Of a DNA stretch of 64,000 nt, positions 17,153 through 26,006 are shown piece after piece; within the stretch, counting starts at the first letter, position 1, and every line of letters begins with the position of its first letter. Where the stretch lies: positions 4,068,874-4,132,873 of the forward strand of contig NZ_CP149574.1 of NCBI RefSeq assembly GCF_037890675.1, written 5' to 3'. The DNA comes from Methylovirgula sp. 4M-Z18 (lineage in GTDB: Bacteria > Pseudomonadota > Alphaproteobacteria > Rhizobiales > Beijerinckiaceae). The notes beneath the pieces are model-generated. The model was not told the DNA's origin. It worked only from the letters and a program-made list of their open reading frames with translations, and ran no database searches. The translations under genes were made by a program, and so were the position numbers.

Positions 17153-17169
17153 TGGATTTGATCAATCCA
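17153..17169. promoter_or_regulatory. Inverted repeat between NmrA-like and LysR genes
   Basis: TGGATT and AATCCA flank 5 nt (17153-17169), 16 bp before the LysR start and about 115 bp before the NmrA-like start. The arrangement suits a LysR autoregulatory/target site in a divergent promoter region. Seen directly; binding is inferred. Confidence 0.5.
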
Positions 17170-17185
17170 TTTTTGGAGAAATCCA

Positions 17186-18112
17186 ATGCTCGATCTGAAC
17201 GATCTGGCGATGTTCGTCCAGGTGGTCCGCGCCGGCAGCTTCTCCGAGGCGGCGCGGCGTCTGCGAATGCCCGCAAATACGCTGAGCCGGCGCATCGATC
17301 AGCTAGAAGGGCAGCTCGGCACGCGTCTGCTGCATCGCTCGACACGCAAACTCGCGCCGAGCGCGGAAGGTCAGGCGCTGTTCGAGCGCTATGCGCCGGC
17401 GCTTGATCAGATCCTCGAGATCGAGCGGCTTCATGCAAACGCACAGGCACCGTCCGGCTCGGTTCGCGTCACTGCCATGGCCGGCCTGTTTGAATTCTTC
17501 CGCATGGAATGGCTGGTCGAATTCTACGCCCGCTATCCAAATATCAGCGTGGATTTCCTGCTTGACGATACCGCGACCGATCTGATCTCGGAGCGTATCG
17601 ATCTGGCCTTGCGCATGGGCATCGAGACCGGTACCGGCTTTAAGGTGCGCCGGGTGGCGCCGAGTGCAATGATTCTCGCCGCGAGTCCGGCCTATCTGGA
17701 ACGGCGCCACGCGCCACGCACGCTGCGTGAACTCGCCGAACACGATTGTCTGACGATTTCCAATCGTCAGGGCCGCAACATGTGGCGGCTGCAGGGCCCG
17801 CGCGGGGGGCAGGAAGTGCCGATCAAAGGCCGGTTCGCGGTCAACGACATGCGCGTGCTGGCGCAGGCCTGTATCGCTGGCCTGGGTATCGCGCTGCTGC
17901 CGCAATTAATCGTCGAGCCAATCATCGCGCAGGGGAAACTGGTCCGTGTGCTGCCGGCTTACCGCCGTGCGACAACCGGCCTCGGCTTGCAACTCGTTTA
18001 CACGAGCCGCTCGCCGGTGCCGCCCGCGGTAGCCGTCTTCGCCGAATTTCTTTTGGAGAAATTGAGCGACGCGATACCAGGCGCCGTGCAGAGCAGTGCC
18101 AGCCGGCAATAG
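17186..18112 (+). CDS. LysR family transcriptional regulator
   Basis: A 308-residue LysR regulator with HTH AGSFSEAARRLRMPANTLSR (about residues 13-32) and a substrate domain of the DsdC/YafC-like subgroup (LHRSTRKLAPSAEG follows the HTH). It is divergent from the NmrA-like reductase gene with 148 bp between starts. LysR proteins of this subgroup often control a single adjacent reductase. A strong ribosome site (TGGAGAA) lies before the ATG. Confidence 0.9.
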   Translation: MLDLNDLAMFVQVVRAGSFSEAARRLRMPANTLSRRIDQLEGQLGTRLLHRSTRKLAPSAEGQALFERYAPALDQILEIERLHANAQAPSGSVRVTAMAGLFEFFRMEWLVEFYARYPNISVDFLLDDTATDLISERIDLALRMGIETGTGFKVRRVAPSAMILAASPAYLERRHAPRTLRELAEHDCLTISNRQGRNMWRLQGPRGGQEVPIKGRFAVNDMRVLAQACIAGLGIALLPQLIVEPIIAQGKLVRVLPAYRRATTGLGLQLVYTSRSPVPPAVAVFAEFLLEKLSDAIPGAVQSSASRQ

Positions 18113-18314
18113 GATTTGCGTTTGAACAACAAGCCCCCTAACCTGCGGCTTCTGCGCAGGGTTACCGTTCATCACGTCACAGGATGCGGCGTCTCCGCGA
18201 TTTCCGCGACGCTAGCCTGGGCCAATTTCTCGATCAGATAGTCGCCGAGGACTTCGACGCACTTTGCACGGGACAATGGTCGAAGAGGGAGGAAAGCCGC
18301 CGCGGGAGAGGCCG

Positions 18315-19211
18315 ATGGAGTTGCATACGCACGGAACGAGAAAATATCCCACGTCCGCGGTGTTGCGGTCGTCCGCCGCGCTCGGTTGGCCGACAATATC
18401 CGCCGAGCTTCGGAGCCATCCGGCCAGCACGATGGGGGCGATTGTTCCACAGCACACGGAGATAGGTCTCATCGTCAGCGGCAACAGGAATTGTCTGGTA
18501 ACGCGAACCGGGGCGGGACAAACTCAGCAAGCGGTGCCAACGGCAGGTGCGATCTGGCTTGCCCCAATTGGGGTGGGTGACGATGAATTCACGATCACCG
18601 CGCCAGTTCCGCAGTCGCTTCATCTCTACTTGCCCGAGACGCTGTTTCATCGATTGAAAGATGACTTCGCTCTGCCGGGCAGGCCAGCGCACTCGATCCG
18701 TTTTGTCGCAGGCGTCAGGGATCCAGTCATCCGACAGATCGGATGCTCAATCCTTTCCGAGCTTATCAACGAGACGACCGCCAGCCGGATGTACGTCGAA
18801 ATCGCTGCTCTGATGCTTGCGGCCCGGCTCCTTCGAAAGCATTGCGACAGCGGCACATGCCGGTCCATCGAATCCTCCGCGCGCAGTCTCGATCATATTC
18901 GGCTCCGCCACGTTCTCGACTATATCGACACAAACATCGAGAGCGATCTCACGCTTGCTGATCTCGCTGCAATCGCAGGTTACAGCCCGTTCCATTTTGC
19001 CCGGAAGTTCGCGCTCGCCATGGGCATCTCGCCACACCGCTATATCAGTCGCATGCGGCTGGAGAATGCGATGGCGGAATTGGCGGCGGGCAAACTGCCG
19101 CTCGCGGAAATAGCCCTCAACGCGCACTTCTCTTCGCAGGCCAGCTTTACCCGGGCGTTTCATCGCGCGACCGGCATAACGCCCAAAGAATATCAGCGTC
19201 GCCGAACCTAG
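18315..19211 (+). CDS. AraC family transcriptional regulator
   Basis: About 298 residues from ATG 18315 (GGGAGAGG upstream; an in-frame start at 18264 is less likely). The N-terminal half is a variable sensor domain; the C-terminal 100 residues hold both AraC helix-turn-helix units (LTLADLAAIAGYSPFHFARKF and LAEIALNAHFSSQASFTRAF) and end in the family signature GITPKEYQRRR. It may control wrbA or the esterase downstream, though 524 bp separate it from wrbA. The effector is unknown. Confidence 0.88.
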   Translation: MELHTHGTRKYPTSAVLRSSAALGWPTISAELRSHPASTMGAIVPQHTEIGLIVSGNRNCLVTRTGAGQTQQAVPTAGAIWLAPIGVGDDEFTITAPVPQSLHLYLPETLFHRLKDDFALPGRPAHSIRFVAGVRDPVIRQIGCSILSELINETTASRMYVEIAALMLAARLLRKHCDSGTCRSIESSARSLDHIRLRHVLDYIDTNIESDLTLADLAAIAGYSPFHFARKFALAMGISPHRYISRMRLENAMAELAAGKLPLAEIALNAHFSSQASFTRAFHRATGITPKEYQRRRT

Positions 19212-19735
19212 CTATCGCGCCAGGCCGGTCATCTAGGAGCACGGGTCGCTGGCCCCGACAACGCGATCATGCGAGCGAGCAACCGCGGTAAAAACAATCG
19301 CAAGCACGGGAAAGACAAGACCCCGCTTGAATGCTTTCGTGCCCTTCAAAGGCATCTTTTGGCCAGGCCGTCAAACACCTTAGCAGGATCGAAAGATGAA
19401 CGTAAAAGCACCAGAGCAAGACCGGAATGAGAAGTTCATTCGCGAGTTATACTATTCAGCACCCTCATGAATCTTGGGGCGGCCTTCAGACATTGACCGG
19501 GGTTGCCCGATGTCCTTCAATATATCCACTCTCAGCCCCCGTCAGGGACGTCGCCCAGATGCCTAACGAGGGAACTGCGGGTTGGCACCAGCTCCCAATT
19601 CAACGTCAAACTGAGGGCGCCGATGATCGAAAGCAGAGCCTTCGATGAGCTGCCAAGCGAAGATGCGAACGTTTTCATGATCGATGTTCTTCAGAACATC
19701 GATTGCTACCGCAAGGGGTGTCAGAGGAGAACATC
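19212..19735. other. Non-coding stretch with a 24-codon ORF
   Basis: No full gene is supported here. The only suggestive frame is 19396-19470 on the plus strand, 24 codons ending in LYYSAPS; its sequence resembles the start of a SnoaL-like small protein and may be the stub of a lost gene. The right end carries the wrbA inverted repeat at 19681-19702. The rest shows no repeats or RNA signature. Confidence 0.4.
19681..19702. promoter_or_regulatory. Perfect 10-bp inverted repeat upstream of wrbA
   Basis: TCGATGTTCT and AGAACATCGA are exact complements around a 2-nt centre, 34 bp before the wrbA start. The size and position suit an operator for a dimeric repressor, or a leader hairpin that would include the ribosome-binding region. 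No regulator in the window is tied to it. Confidence 0.6.
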
Positions 19736-20335
19736 ATGGCGAAAGTTTTAGTGCTCTACTATTCGGCTTACGGACATATCGAAGCAATGGCGACAGCAGT
19801 CGCTGAGGGCGCCCGAGAGGCCGGCGCGCAGGTCGACATCAAACGCGTGCCCGAACTCGTGCCCGAGGAGGTCGCGCGCAAGTCGTACTACAAGATGGAC
19901 CAGGCGGCTCCGATCGCGAAGGTCGAGGATCTCGCCGATTACGATGCAATCATCGTCGGCACTGGCACCCGGTTTGGGCGATTGTCATCGCAAATGGCCA
20001 ACTTCCTGGACCAGGCGGGTGGCCTCTGGATGCGCGGAGCGCTGCACGGAAAAGTCGGCGGCGCCTTCACCTCGACGGCAACGCAGCACGGCGGGCAGGA
20101 AGCGACGCTGTTCTCGATCATCACCAATCTCCTCCACTTCGGCATGGTGATCGTCGGTCTCGACTACGGCCACGCGGGCCAAATGACCCTCGACGAGATC
20201 ACCGGCGGGTCTCCATACGGCGCCACAACGATCGCTGGCGGTGACGGCTCGCGCAAGCCGAGCGCGAACGAACTGACCGGCGCGCGATATCAGGGCCGCA
20301 AGATTGCGGAGACCGCAAACAAGCTGCACGGCTGA
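19736..20335 (+). CDS. wrbA: NAD(P)H:quinone oxidoreductase, WrbA type
   Basis: A 199-residue flavodoxin-like protein, the length of E. coli WrbA (198). The FMN phosphate loop is [11 protein letters not shown] near residue 9, and TGTRFG and [11 protein letters not shown] complete the flavin site. It performs two-electron reduction of quinones, preventing semiquinone radicals, in the cytoplasm as a tetramer. The start at 19736 follows AGAGGAGA; the in-frame extension to 19703 would cross the upstream repeat. The esterase gene follows 89 bp downstream. Confidence 0.93.
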   Translation: MAKVLVLYYSAYGHIEAMATAVAEGAREAGAQVDIKRVPELVPEEVARKSYYKMDQAAPIAKVEDLADYDAIIVGTGTRFGRLSSQMANFLDQAGGLWMRGALHGKVGGAFTSTATQHGGQEATLFSIITNLLHFGMVIVGLDYGHAGQMTLDEITGGSPYGATTIAGGDGSRKPSANELTGARYQGRKIAETANKLHG

Positions 20336-20424
20336 CGCGAGAAAGCGCAAAAGCCCTGCCGCACCGCGCCATCAAGGTCGGCGCGGCAGGAGCGAGGCCG
20401 CTCAAATTCACTAAGGAACTGGCC

Positions 20425-21390
20425 ATGCAAAGATCGGCTACAGACGATGTATCGAAGGGATTCATCGACACGCATCCGCTCGATACTGCAGATGCAGCAA
20501 TCACCGGCGCGATGCGCGCCATGGTCAGTTCCGCCAAAGGCGTGTCACGCGGGATCGAAGCACGCGGACAATTCGATGCTCTCATGGAGAGTGTCTTGCC
20601 GCGCGACGATGTGACGTTCGAAGCAGGTGCCCACGGGGGCATACCCGGACTTTGGGTATATCCGGTGCATTGGCGGTCGGACGAGGCGATCGTCCATCTG
20701 CACGGTGGCTGGTTCAATTTTGGATCCGCCAAAGCCTACCGCCATTTTGTCGGGCATATTGCCATCAGAGCGGGAGTGCGGACGTTTATCCCGGACTATC
20801 GGCTTGCGCCCGAACATCCCTTTCCAGCCGCCACGGACGATGTGCTCGCATGTTATCGGGAGCTTGCCGGGAGCGGAATTCGTCGGATTGCCCTGACGGG
20901 CGATTCCGCGGGCGGTAATCTCGCGCTGGGACTTGCGTCGCGCATCGCCGTAGAAACCACCTCCACCCCGGCTACTCTTGCCGCGATTGCCGTATTCTCA
21001 CCGGTGACGGACCTTTCCCTTTCCGGCACAACCTACGACACACGCGCGGATGCCGATCCCCTCTTCACGCGTCCTCAGGTCGCGGCACTCGTGGCCTCCT
21101 ATCTGGGGAGCGCCGACGCGAAACATCCTCTGGCTTCGCCCCTTTACAGCCGCCTTGTGGGGATGCCACCCGTCCGCATTCATGTCGGTGACGACGAAGT
21201 GCTGCTGGACGATTCGATACGATATATCGAGCGTGCAGTCGCCGCGGGCGTCGATGCCCGGCTCGACGTGTGGTTGGGCATGCCGCACGGATTTCCCGGG
21301 AGTATCGGAAAGTTAAAGGCGGCAGCACAAGCGCTGGATGCGATCGGCGTTTTCCTCGCCGACAAACTGGGAATGCACGCCGCGTCATGA
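20425..21390 (+). CDS. Alpha/beta hydrolase, hormone-sensitive-lipase family esterase
   Basis: A 321-residue alpha/beta hydrolase_3. The oxyanion motif is HGGWF (usual HGGG/HGGGW), the nucleophile serine is in GDSAGGN (near residue 157), and the late catalytic residues are in VGDDEVLLDD and MPHGFPG. It would hydrolyse short-chain esters or lactones in the cytoplasm; no signal peptide is present. It lies behind wrbA on the same strand and may be co-transcribed. Substrate unknown. Confidence 0.9.
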   Translation: MQRSATDDVSKGFIDTHPLDTADAAITGAMRAMVSSAKGVSRGIEARGQFDALMESVLPRDDVTFEAGAHGGIPGLWVYPVHWRSDEAIVHLHGGWFNFGSAKAYRHFVGHIAIRAGVRTFIPDYRLAPEHPFPAATDDVLACYRELAGSGIRRIALTGDSAGGNLALGLASRIAVETTSTPATLAAIAVFSPVTDLSLSGTTYDTRADADPLFTRPQVAALVASYLGSADAKHPLASPLYSRLVGMPPVRIHVGDDEVLLDDSIRYIERAVAAGVDARLDVWLGMPHGFPGSIGKLKAAAQALDAIGVFLADKLGMHAAS

Positions 21391-21592
21391 GTCCGCCTGT
21401 TGAGATGACGGCCAACGTGGCCAAGTACTCAACGCGCTTTTATGCGGCTTGCCGCAAAGCGATCAAAACATTCGCAAGCGTGGGAAAGCGGCTGCCGGCA
21501 TAAGAAGGCGGACAAGAACGAGCCCAGTCGCAAGCTAAACTACTGAATTTAGTGAATTTTTTAACTTCAGCGAACATCGCCGGAAATCAAAA

Positions 21593-21677
21593 TGGTGCCC
21601 CTGGCCGGGATCGAACCAGCACTCCTTGCGGAACTCGATTTTGAGTCGAGCGCGTCTACCAATTCCGCCACAGGGGC
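21593..21677 (-). tRNA. trnL: tRNA-Leu (anticodon CAA)
   Basis: On the minus strand the acceptor arm GCCCCTG pairs with CAGGGGC followed by ACCA, the anticodon stem CTCGA/TCGAG encloses loop CTCAAAA (anticodon CAA, reading UUG), and GGTTCGATCCC is the T arm. The long variable arm marks it as a leucine tRNA; length is 85 nt with encoded CCA. Its 3' end (21593) faces the accessory region to the left, the usual attachment position for integrative elements. Confidence 0.95.
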
Positions 21678-21827
21678 ATTGAGGGCGAGCGAACGCCCCT
21701 CAAGCGAGCGCGGACTATATCCAGGCGCCGGCTGCGGTCAACCCGGGGCCGCCAAGTTTTTTAAAACTATTTCGTTTTATGGCTTCCGGCCTTGCTGAAA
21801 CGGGGCGGGCCGCCTAAAGCGTGGGCC

Positions 21828-22484
21828 ATGTCGCAAAGCTTCGACCGACCGGCGCCGGACAATGCGCCCAAAACCGGACCCTTTCAACGGCTGTACCGCT
21901 GGACCCTGACGTTGGCGGAAAGCCGGCACGCCTCCTATGCGCTGGCGGGCATCGCCTTTGCCGAAAGCTCGTTCTTTCCGATCCCGCCCGACGTCATCCT
22001 CATTCCGATGTCGCTCGCCAAGCCGCAGCGCGCGCTGTTCTATGCCCTGATCTGCACCATCGCCTCGGTGCTGGGCGGCATTTTAGGCTATGCCATCGGC
22101 GCCTGGCTCTATGACACGATCGGGCAATGGCTCATTCACATGAACGGCCTCGACAACAAGGCCGAGATGTTGCGCGGCTGCTATCAGACCTGGGGGTGGG
22201 TGATCATCCTGGTCAAAGGCATCACGCCGATCCCGTTCAAGCTTGTGACGATCGTCAGCGGCAGCATGGGCTATAGCCTGCCTCTGTTCATTCTGCTGGC
22301 CGCCATCACGCGCGGCGCACGGTTTTTCCTGCTGGCGGTGGTGCTGAACCGCTGGGGCGAGCAGATCCGGGCGCTGCTGGACCGTTATTTTGCCGTTTTC
22401 ATGGTGCTGTTGATCGCAATTATCATTTCCGGCTTTTGGCTGGTGGCGCATTTCGGCAGCAGCGGTGGCTCATGCACGGTGTAG
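21828..22484 (+). CDS. YqaA-like VTT/DedA-fold membrane protein
   Basis: A 218-residue inner-membrane protein with about five hydrophobic segments. ESSFFPIPPDVILIPMSLA (near residue 42) and the later KGITPIPFKLVTIVSG block match the VTT (SNARE-associated) domain family; DedA relatives are lipid or metabolite transporters and scramblases. The ATG at 21828 is preferred over an in-frame start at 21792. Its end overlaps the start of dsbB by 13 bp, so the two are co-translated. Substrate unknown. Confidence 0.85.
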   Translation: MSQSFDRPAPDNAPKTGPFQRLYRWTLTLAESRHASYALAGIAFAESSFFPIPPDVILIPMSLAKPQRALFYALICTIASVLGGILGYAIGAWLYDTIGQWLIHMNGLDNKAEMLRGCYQTWGWVIILVKGITPIPFKLVTIVSGSMGYSLPLFILLAAITRGARFFLLAVVLNRWGEQIRALLDRYFAVFMVLLIAIIISGFWLVAHFGSSGGSCTV

Positions 22485-22987
22485 TTCAAAACAAGGCAGT
22501 GCGAGGCCTATCCGCGCTGCAGATCGCTTGCCTGATCAGCGGCATCGCCTTTCTCACCATTGCCGGCGCCTGGATCTTCCAGGCCTTCGGCTATGCGCCG
22601 TGCGAATTGTGCCTGAAGCAAAGGCCGGCCTATTACGGCGGCGTCCCGCTCGCCTTGCTGACGGTCTTTTTGCTGCGCGACCCGAAGCGCAAGTCGATGG
22701 CGGTCGGCTGCTTTGCCGGCCTCGCGATCATCTTTGCGGCCAATTGCGCCTTCGGCATCTATCATGCGGGGGTCGAATGGCAGTTCTGGCCGGGCCCGAC
22801 CGATTGCACCGGCTCCTACACGCCGCCCGCCAATCCCGACGATTTCCTCAGCCAATTGCAAAGCGCGCCGATCGTGCGCTGCGATCAGGTGGCGATCCGC
22901 ATCCTCGGCCTGTCGCTGGCGGGCTGGAACGCGGTGATCTCGGCCTGCATCACCATTCTGTCGCTCCTCGGCCTGCGCAAGGCTTGA
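22472..22987 (+). CDS. dsbB: Disulfide bond formation protein B
   Basis: A 171-residue four-helix inner-membrane protein. The first periplasmic pair is CELC (near residue 47) and the second pair is Cys in TDCTGSY and Cys in IVRCDQ, as expected for DsbB, which reoxidises DsbA and passes electrons to quinone. It starts inside the end of the VTT protein gene. Downstream the strand switches. No DsbA gene is seen in the window. Confidence 0.9.
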   Translation: MHGVVQNKAVRGLSALQIACLISGIAFLTIAGAWIFQAFGYAPCELCLKQRPAYYGGVPLALLTVFLLRDPKRKSMAVGCFAGLAIIFAANCAFGIYHAGVEWQFWPGPTDCTGSYTPPANPDDFLSQLQSAPIVRCDQVAIRILGLSLAGWNAVISACITILSLLGLRKA

Positions 22988-23007
22988 GCCTTTCGTAAAG
23001 CTTTGCG

Positions 23008-23601
23008 TCAGCGGCCGATATGGCGGGTTTTTACCGCCAAGGCGATGATCTCCCAGGCGCCCTCCAGCGCGCGGGCCATGCGGCTGGCGTCCCAATGGGT
23101 GCGCGCCATGACGAAGCCGCCTTCGACCACCGCGAGCAGCATGGCGGCGAGATGGCTCGGGTCGAGGCCGGCCTGGATCTCGCCCCGCGCTTGGGCTTCC
23201 CCAAGCGCGGTCCGCAAATGCGCTTCGATCCGCTCCAGGTAATCGGCGATGGCCTGGCGGAAGCGCGGGTTTTCCATCATGCGCTCGCCCGAAAGCCGTG
23301 CGAGGCGGCAGCCGCGCAACGCATCGCGTTCGCGCGCGAGATAATCGTCGATCCGCTGCAGCGGCGGCTTGTCGGGAGCGAACAGCGCGTCCATCGCCGC
23401 GCTTTCCTCCGCCTTCATTTCCTCGAGCGCCGCGAGCGCCAGTTCGAGTTTGCCGGGGAAATGATGGTACAGGCTGCCCTGGCCGGCGCCGGCGCGCTCC
23501 AGAATGTCGCGCGGGCTCGTCGCCTCATAGCCGCGCTCCCACAACAGGTCCTTGGCCGCGCTCACCAGTGCGGCACGCTTCGACGCGCGCGCCTCGCTCA
23601 T
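23008..23601 (-). CDS. TetR family transcriptional regulator
   Basis: A 197-residue regulator starting at 23601; HTH TSPRDILERAGAGQGSLYHHF is at about residues 25-45, followed by a TetR_C ligand domain. Its ATG overlaps the tautomerase stop by 4 nt, so both come from one message and the TetR protein probably represses that message. The near-palindrome at 24032-24047 in front of the pair is the likely operator. An upstream in-frame start at 23667 would lie inside the tautomerase gene. Confidence 0.9.
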   Translation of the reverse strand: MSEARASKRAALVSAAKDLLWERGYEATSPRDILERAGAGQGSLYHHFPGKLELALAALEEMKAEESAAMDALFAPDKPPLQRIDDYLARERDALRGCRLARLSGERMMENPRFRQAIADYLERIEAHLRTALGEAQARGEIQAGLDPSHLAAMLLAVVEGGFVMARTHWDASRMARALEGAWEIIALAVKTRHIGR

Positions 23602-24005
23602 TGCAGGCCGGCGAGATGGGGCGGCGGGCTCTCGACATATTGCGCGATGCCGTTGCCGAACGACCAATTCTCGCGCGTCATCTCGACGAGGTGGATGAAC
23701 ACATTCTCGCGGCGGATGAGGAGCTTGGCGAGATTGTCGGCGATCGCGCGGTAAAGCGCCTGTTTCTGCACCACGCTGCGGCCGATCGACAGATGAATCT
23801 CGATCATGACAATGCCGTCATCACGCGCAACGCCAAGATAGGTCGGGTCGTAGATGATCCCGTCCGGCAGGGTTTCGATAATCTGGAACCGGTCCTGCTC
23901 CGGCACGCCGATCGCGCCGATCAAAGCGGCCTGAACCGCGTTCGCGATGTCGCGCTGGGTTTCCGGCGAAACAGATTTTTTCAAGGATATGCGGACGAAT
24001 GGCAT
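23598..24005 (-). CDS. Tautomerase family protein
   Basis: A 135-residue protein beginning MPFVRISL; after removal of the initiator Met the amino-terminal proline (Pro2) is the catalytic base of the 4-oxalocrotonate tautomerase superfamily. At twice the length of 4-OT, it is a fused-repeat member such as those resembling cis-CaaD/MSAD. AAGGAG precedes the start. It is coupled to a TetR gene, suggesting an inducible small-molecule detoxification or catabolic step. Substrate unknown. Confidence 0.85.
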   Translation of the reverse strand: MPFVRISLKKSVSPETQRDIANAVQAALIGAIGVPEQDRFQIIETLPDGIIYDPTYLGVARDDGIVMIEIHLSIGRSVVQKQALYRAIADNLAKLLIRRENVFIHLVEMTRENWSFGNGIAQYVESPPPHLAGLQ

Positions 24006-24031
24006 GGGCTATCTCCTTCTTAGAGGATATT

Positions 24032-24047
24032 TACATACTAGTAGGTA
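24032..24047. promoter_or_regulatory. Near-palindromic operator before the tautomerase-TetR pair
   Basis: The 16-mer TACATACTAGTAGGTA is symmetric around TACTAGTA, with one mismatched pair outside the centre. It lies 27 bp upstream of the tautomerase start, in the expected promoter, and is typical in size and centre of TetR-family operators. Confidence 0.65.
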
Positions 24048-24158
24048 CAATTCAAGAGACACCATTCATGATCGGGTTTTGACCCTAAGGCCAATTGCCT
24101 TTTCCCTTCCGCATGGCATCATCATCGGCGTCGGTGAAACTGGGATGCGAGGTGATCT

Positions 24159-24533
24159 GTGGCCAAGACGTCGCTCTATCTGATGGCGGCCAGTGTATGT
24201 GCCGCCGTTTCCCCCGCTCTCGCCGCTGACGTGCCAACGCGGGTTGGGCAATGCGTCGCAACGCAGATTTCCGAGCTCGCCTCGCGCCTCGAAGGTGTGC
24301 CCGACAGCGGCAGCGCCGTCACCTATGCCAACGGTATCTATGGCGTTTCCTACGAGATGGAGGATCAGGTCCAGCGCGCGCGTGTCGGCGACCCGGTGAA
24401 ATTGTGCCTGGTTTCAATCCCGAAAAAGTGTCCGCCGGGCGACGATCGCGGACGAAAGTATCGCGCCACCGATCTGCGCACGCACGGCAGCTGGACCTTG
24501 CCCGACGCCGAACATATGTGCGGCGGCGCCTGA
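24159..24533 (+). CDS. Secreted protein of unknown function
   Basis: A 124-residue product starting at GTG 24159 (GAGGTGAT upstream). The first 23 residues form a signal peptide ending ALA-ADV. The mature part has five cysteines (in GQCVA, LCLVS, KKCPP and EHMCG) and no motif I recognise; it is likely a small disulfide-bonded periplasmic protein. It belongs to the conserved hypothetical proteins common in Hyphomicrobiales. Function not assigned. Confidence 0.6.
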   Translation: MAKTSLYLMAASVCAAVSPALAADVPTRVGQCVATQISELASRLEGVPDSGSAVTYANGIYGVSYEMEDQVQRARVGDPVKLCLVSIPKKCPPGDDRGRKYRATDLRTHGSWTLPDAEHMCGGA

Positions 24534-24575
24534 TCTACGGCATGTTAATATTTAGCGAGACATACAGTTCTTAGC

Positions 24576-24896
24576 ATGCTCAGATTCGGCCTCCGTCTCC
24601 TCGGTTTTCTCACGCTCGTGTCGGGCTTTGCCGCGCTGGTCGTGGACGGCACGCGCTCGATCGCCGGCAACGCGCTCGACCTGACCCCGCTCGGGCGCAC
24701 GCTCATGTGGATGGCGCCGAACCGCTTTCCCGCGCTTGAGCCGGCCTTGCAGCACATTCATCCGATACTGTGGGACCCAGTCGCGCTGACGGTTCTGCGA
24801 ATCCCGACCTGGATTTTCCTGTTCTGCGTCGGCTTTCTGCTGCTGCGCCTCGGCCGCAAGCCGGAACGCAAGATCGGCTTCACCAGCCGCCCTTGA
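24576..24896 (+). CDS. Small membrane protein of unknown function
   Basis: A 106-residue product with two hydrophobic segments (about residues 5-25 and 75-95) around a polar loop containing WMAPNRFP, and a basic C-terminus. No ribosome site is clear before the ATG. It has the pattern of a conserved hypothetical inner-membrane protein. It sits between a secreted protein gene and msrA on the same strand; role unknown. Confidence 0.55.
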   Translation: MLRFGLRLLGFLTLVSGFAALVVDGTRSIAGNALDLTPLGRTLMWMAPNRFPALEPALQHIHPILWDPVALTVLRIPTWIFLFCVGFLLLRLGRKPERKIGFTSRP

Positions 24897-24987
24897 CGCG
24901 ATTGTGAAGCCGCGGTGAACTGCCATGCTCTCCCAGGAATGGTGACGAACACCTAAATGATGGTCTGTTCCGATCAGGAGATTTCCG

Positions 24988-25647
24988 ATGTTTGGCTTCA
25001 AAAAACGCCTCACCCTGCCCGCCGCCGCCGAGGCCCTGCCCGGCCGCACCACGCCGATCCCGACCGCCAAGAACCATTTCGTGCTGCATCGGCCGCTGCA
25101 ACCGCCCTATCCGCAAGGCATCGAGACCGCGATTTTCGGCCTCGGCTGTTTCTGGGGGGCGGAGCGCAAGTTCTGGCAATTGGGCGAGGGCATCCATGTC
25201 ACCGCCGTCGGCTACAGCGGCGGCGTGACGCCCAATCCCACTTACGAGGAAACCTGCACCGGCTTGACCGGCCACAATGAAGTGGTGCTGGTCGCCTATG
25301 ATCCGGCCAAGATTTCCTACGAGACGCTGCTCAAAACCTTCTGGGAAGCGCATGATCCGACGCAGGGCATGCGCCAGGGCAACGATATCGGCACGCAATA
25401 TCGCTCCGGCGTCTACACCAACTCGCCAGAACAGGAGAAAGCGGCCCAGGCCGCAAAACTTGCCTATGGCAAGGCGCTTGCCGCCAAGGGGCTTGGACCG
25501 ATCACCACCGAGATTCTGCCCGCCGGACCGTTCTATTTCGCCGAGGATTACCATCAGCAATATCTCGCCAAGAACCCGGCCGGCTATTGCGGCCTTGGCG
25601 GCACCGGCGTTGCCTGCCCGATCGGGACCGGGATCGCCGCGGAATGA
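24988..25647 (+). CDS. msrA: Peptide-methionine (S)-S-oxide reductase
   Basis: A 219-residue MsrA. The catalytic cysteine (Cys54) is in GCFWGAE, with resolving cysteines at residues 201 and 210 near the C-terminus. It repairs oxidised methionine using thioredoxin. An N-terminal extension of about 45 residues before the core, without signal peptide, is common to the longer MsrA class. GGAGATT precedes the start. The next gene begins inside its stop codon. Confidence 0.95.
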   Translation: MFGFKKRLTLPAAAEALPGRTTPIPTAKNHFVLHRPLQPPYPQGIETAIFGLGCFWGAERKFWQLGEGIHVTAVGYSGGVTPNPTYEETCTGLTGHNEVVLVAYDPAKISYETLLKTFWEAHDPTQGMRQGNDIGTQYRSGVYTNSPEQEKAAQAAKLAYGKALAAKGLGPITTEILPAGPFYFAEDYHQQYLAKNPAGYCGLGGTGVACPIGTGIAAE

Positions 25648-26006
25648 AGATCGCGGCCTATGATGCCGTTTGCGGGGCGCTGCCCGGCGCGACGAAAGTC
25701 GTGCAATGGGGCGGCATGCATGTGTGGAAGGTCGGCGGCAAGATGTTCTCCGTCGCCGACGGTACGGTGAAGGGACATGTCGCGCCCTGGTTCAAGGCGT
25801 CCGACCGGTTGCGGCCCATGCTGCTCGAACGCGACGGCGTGGTGCCGGCGCCTTACCTCGCCCGTGCCGGCTGGGTCGCGCTCACCGAACCGAAAGCGAT
25901 GAAAGATCAGGACCTTGCCGCTTATCTGAAAGATGCGCATCGGACCATCGCCGCGAAGCTGCCGAAAAAGCAGCGCGCGGCGCTGGGATTTGACCCCTCA
26001 ATTTGA
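25644..26006 (+). CDS. MmcQ/YjbR family protein
   Basis: A 120-residue protein of the MmcQ/YjbR fold (a double-wing DNA-binding-like domain): [21 protein letters not shown] near the start and RAGWVALTE in the middle are typical. Its ATG overlaps the msrA stop (ATGA). The end overlaps the converging mepA gene by 9 bp. Biochemical role is unknown for the family. Confidence 0.82.
   Translation: MKIAAYDAVCGALPGATKVVQWGGMHVWKVGGKMFSVADGTVKGHVAPWFKASDRLRPMLLERDGVVPAPYLARAGWVALTEPKAMKDQDLAAYLKDAHRTIAAKLPKKQRAALGFDPSI

Noticed and set aside
21391-21592. Short frames between the esterase gene and tRNA-Leu
   Set aside because: A 77-codon frame has no ribosome site or domain; no integrase remnant could be recognised either.
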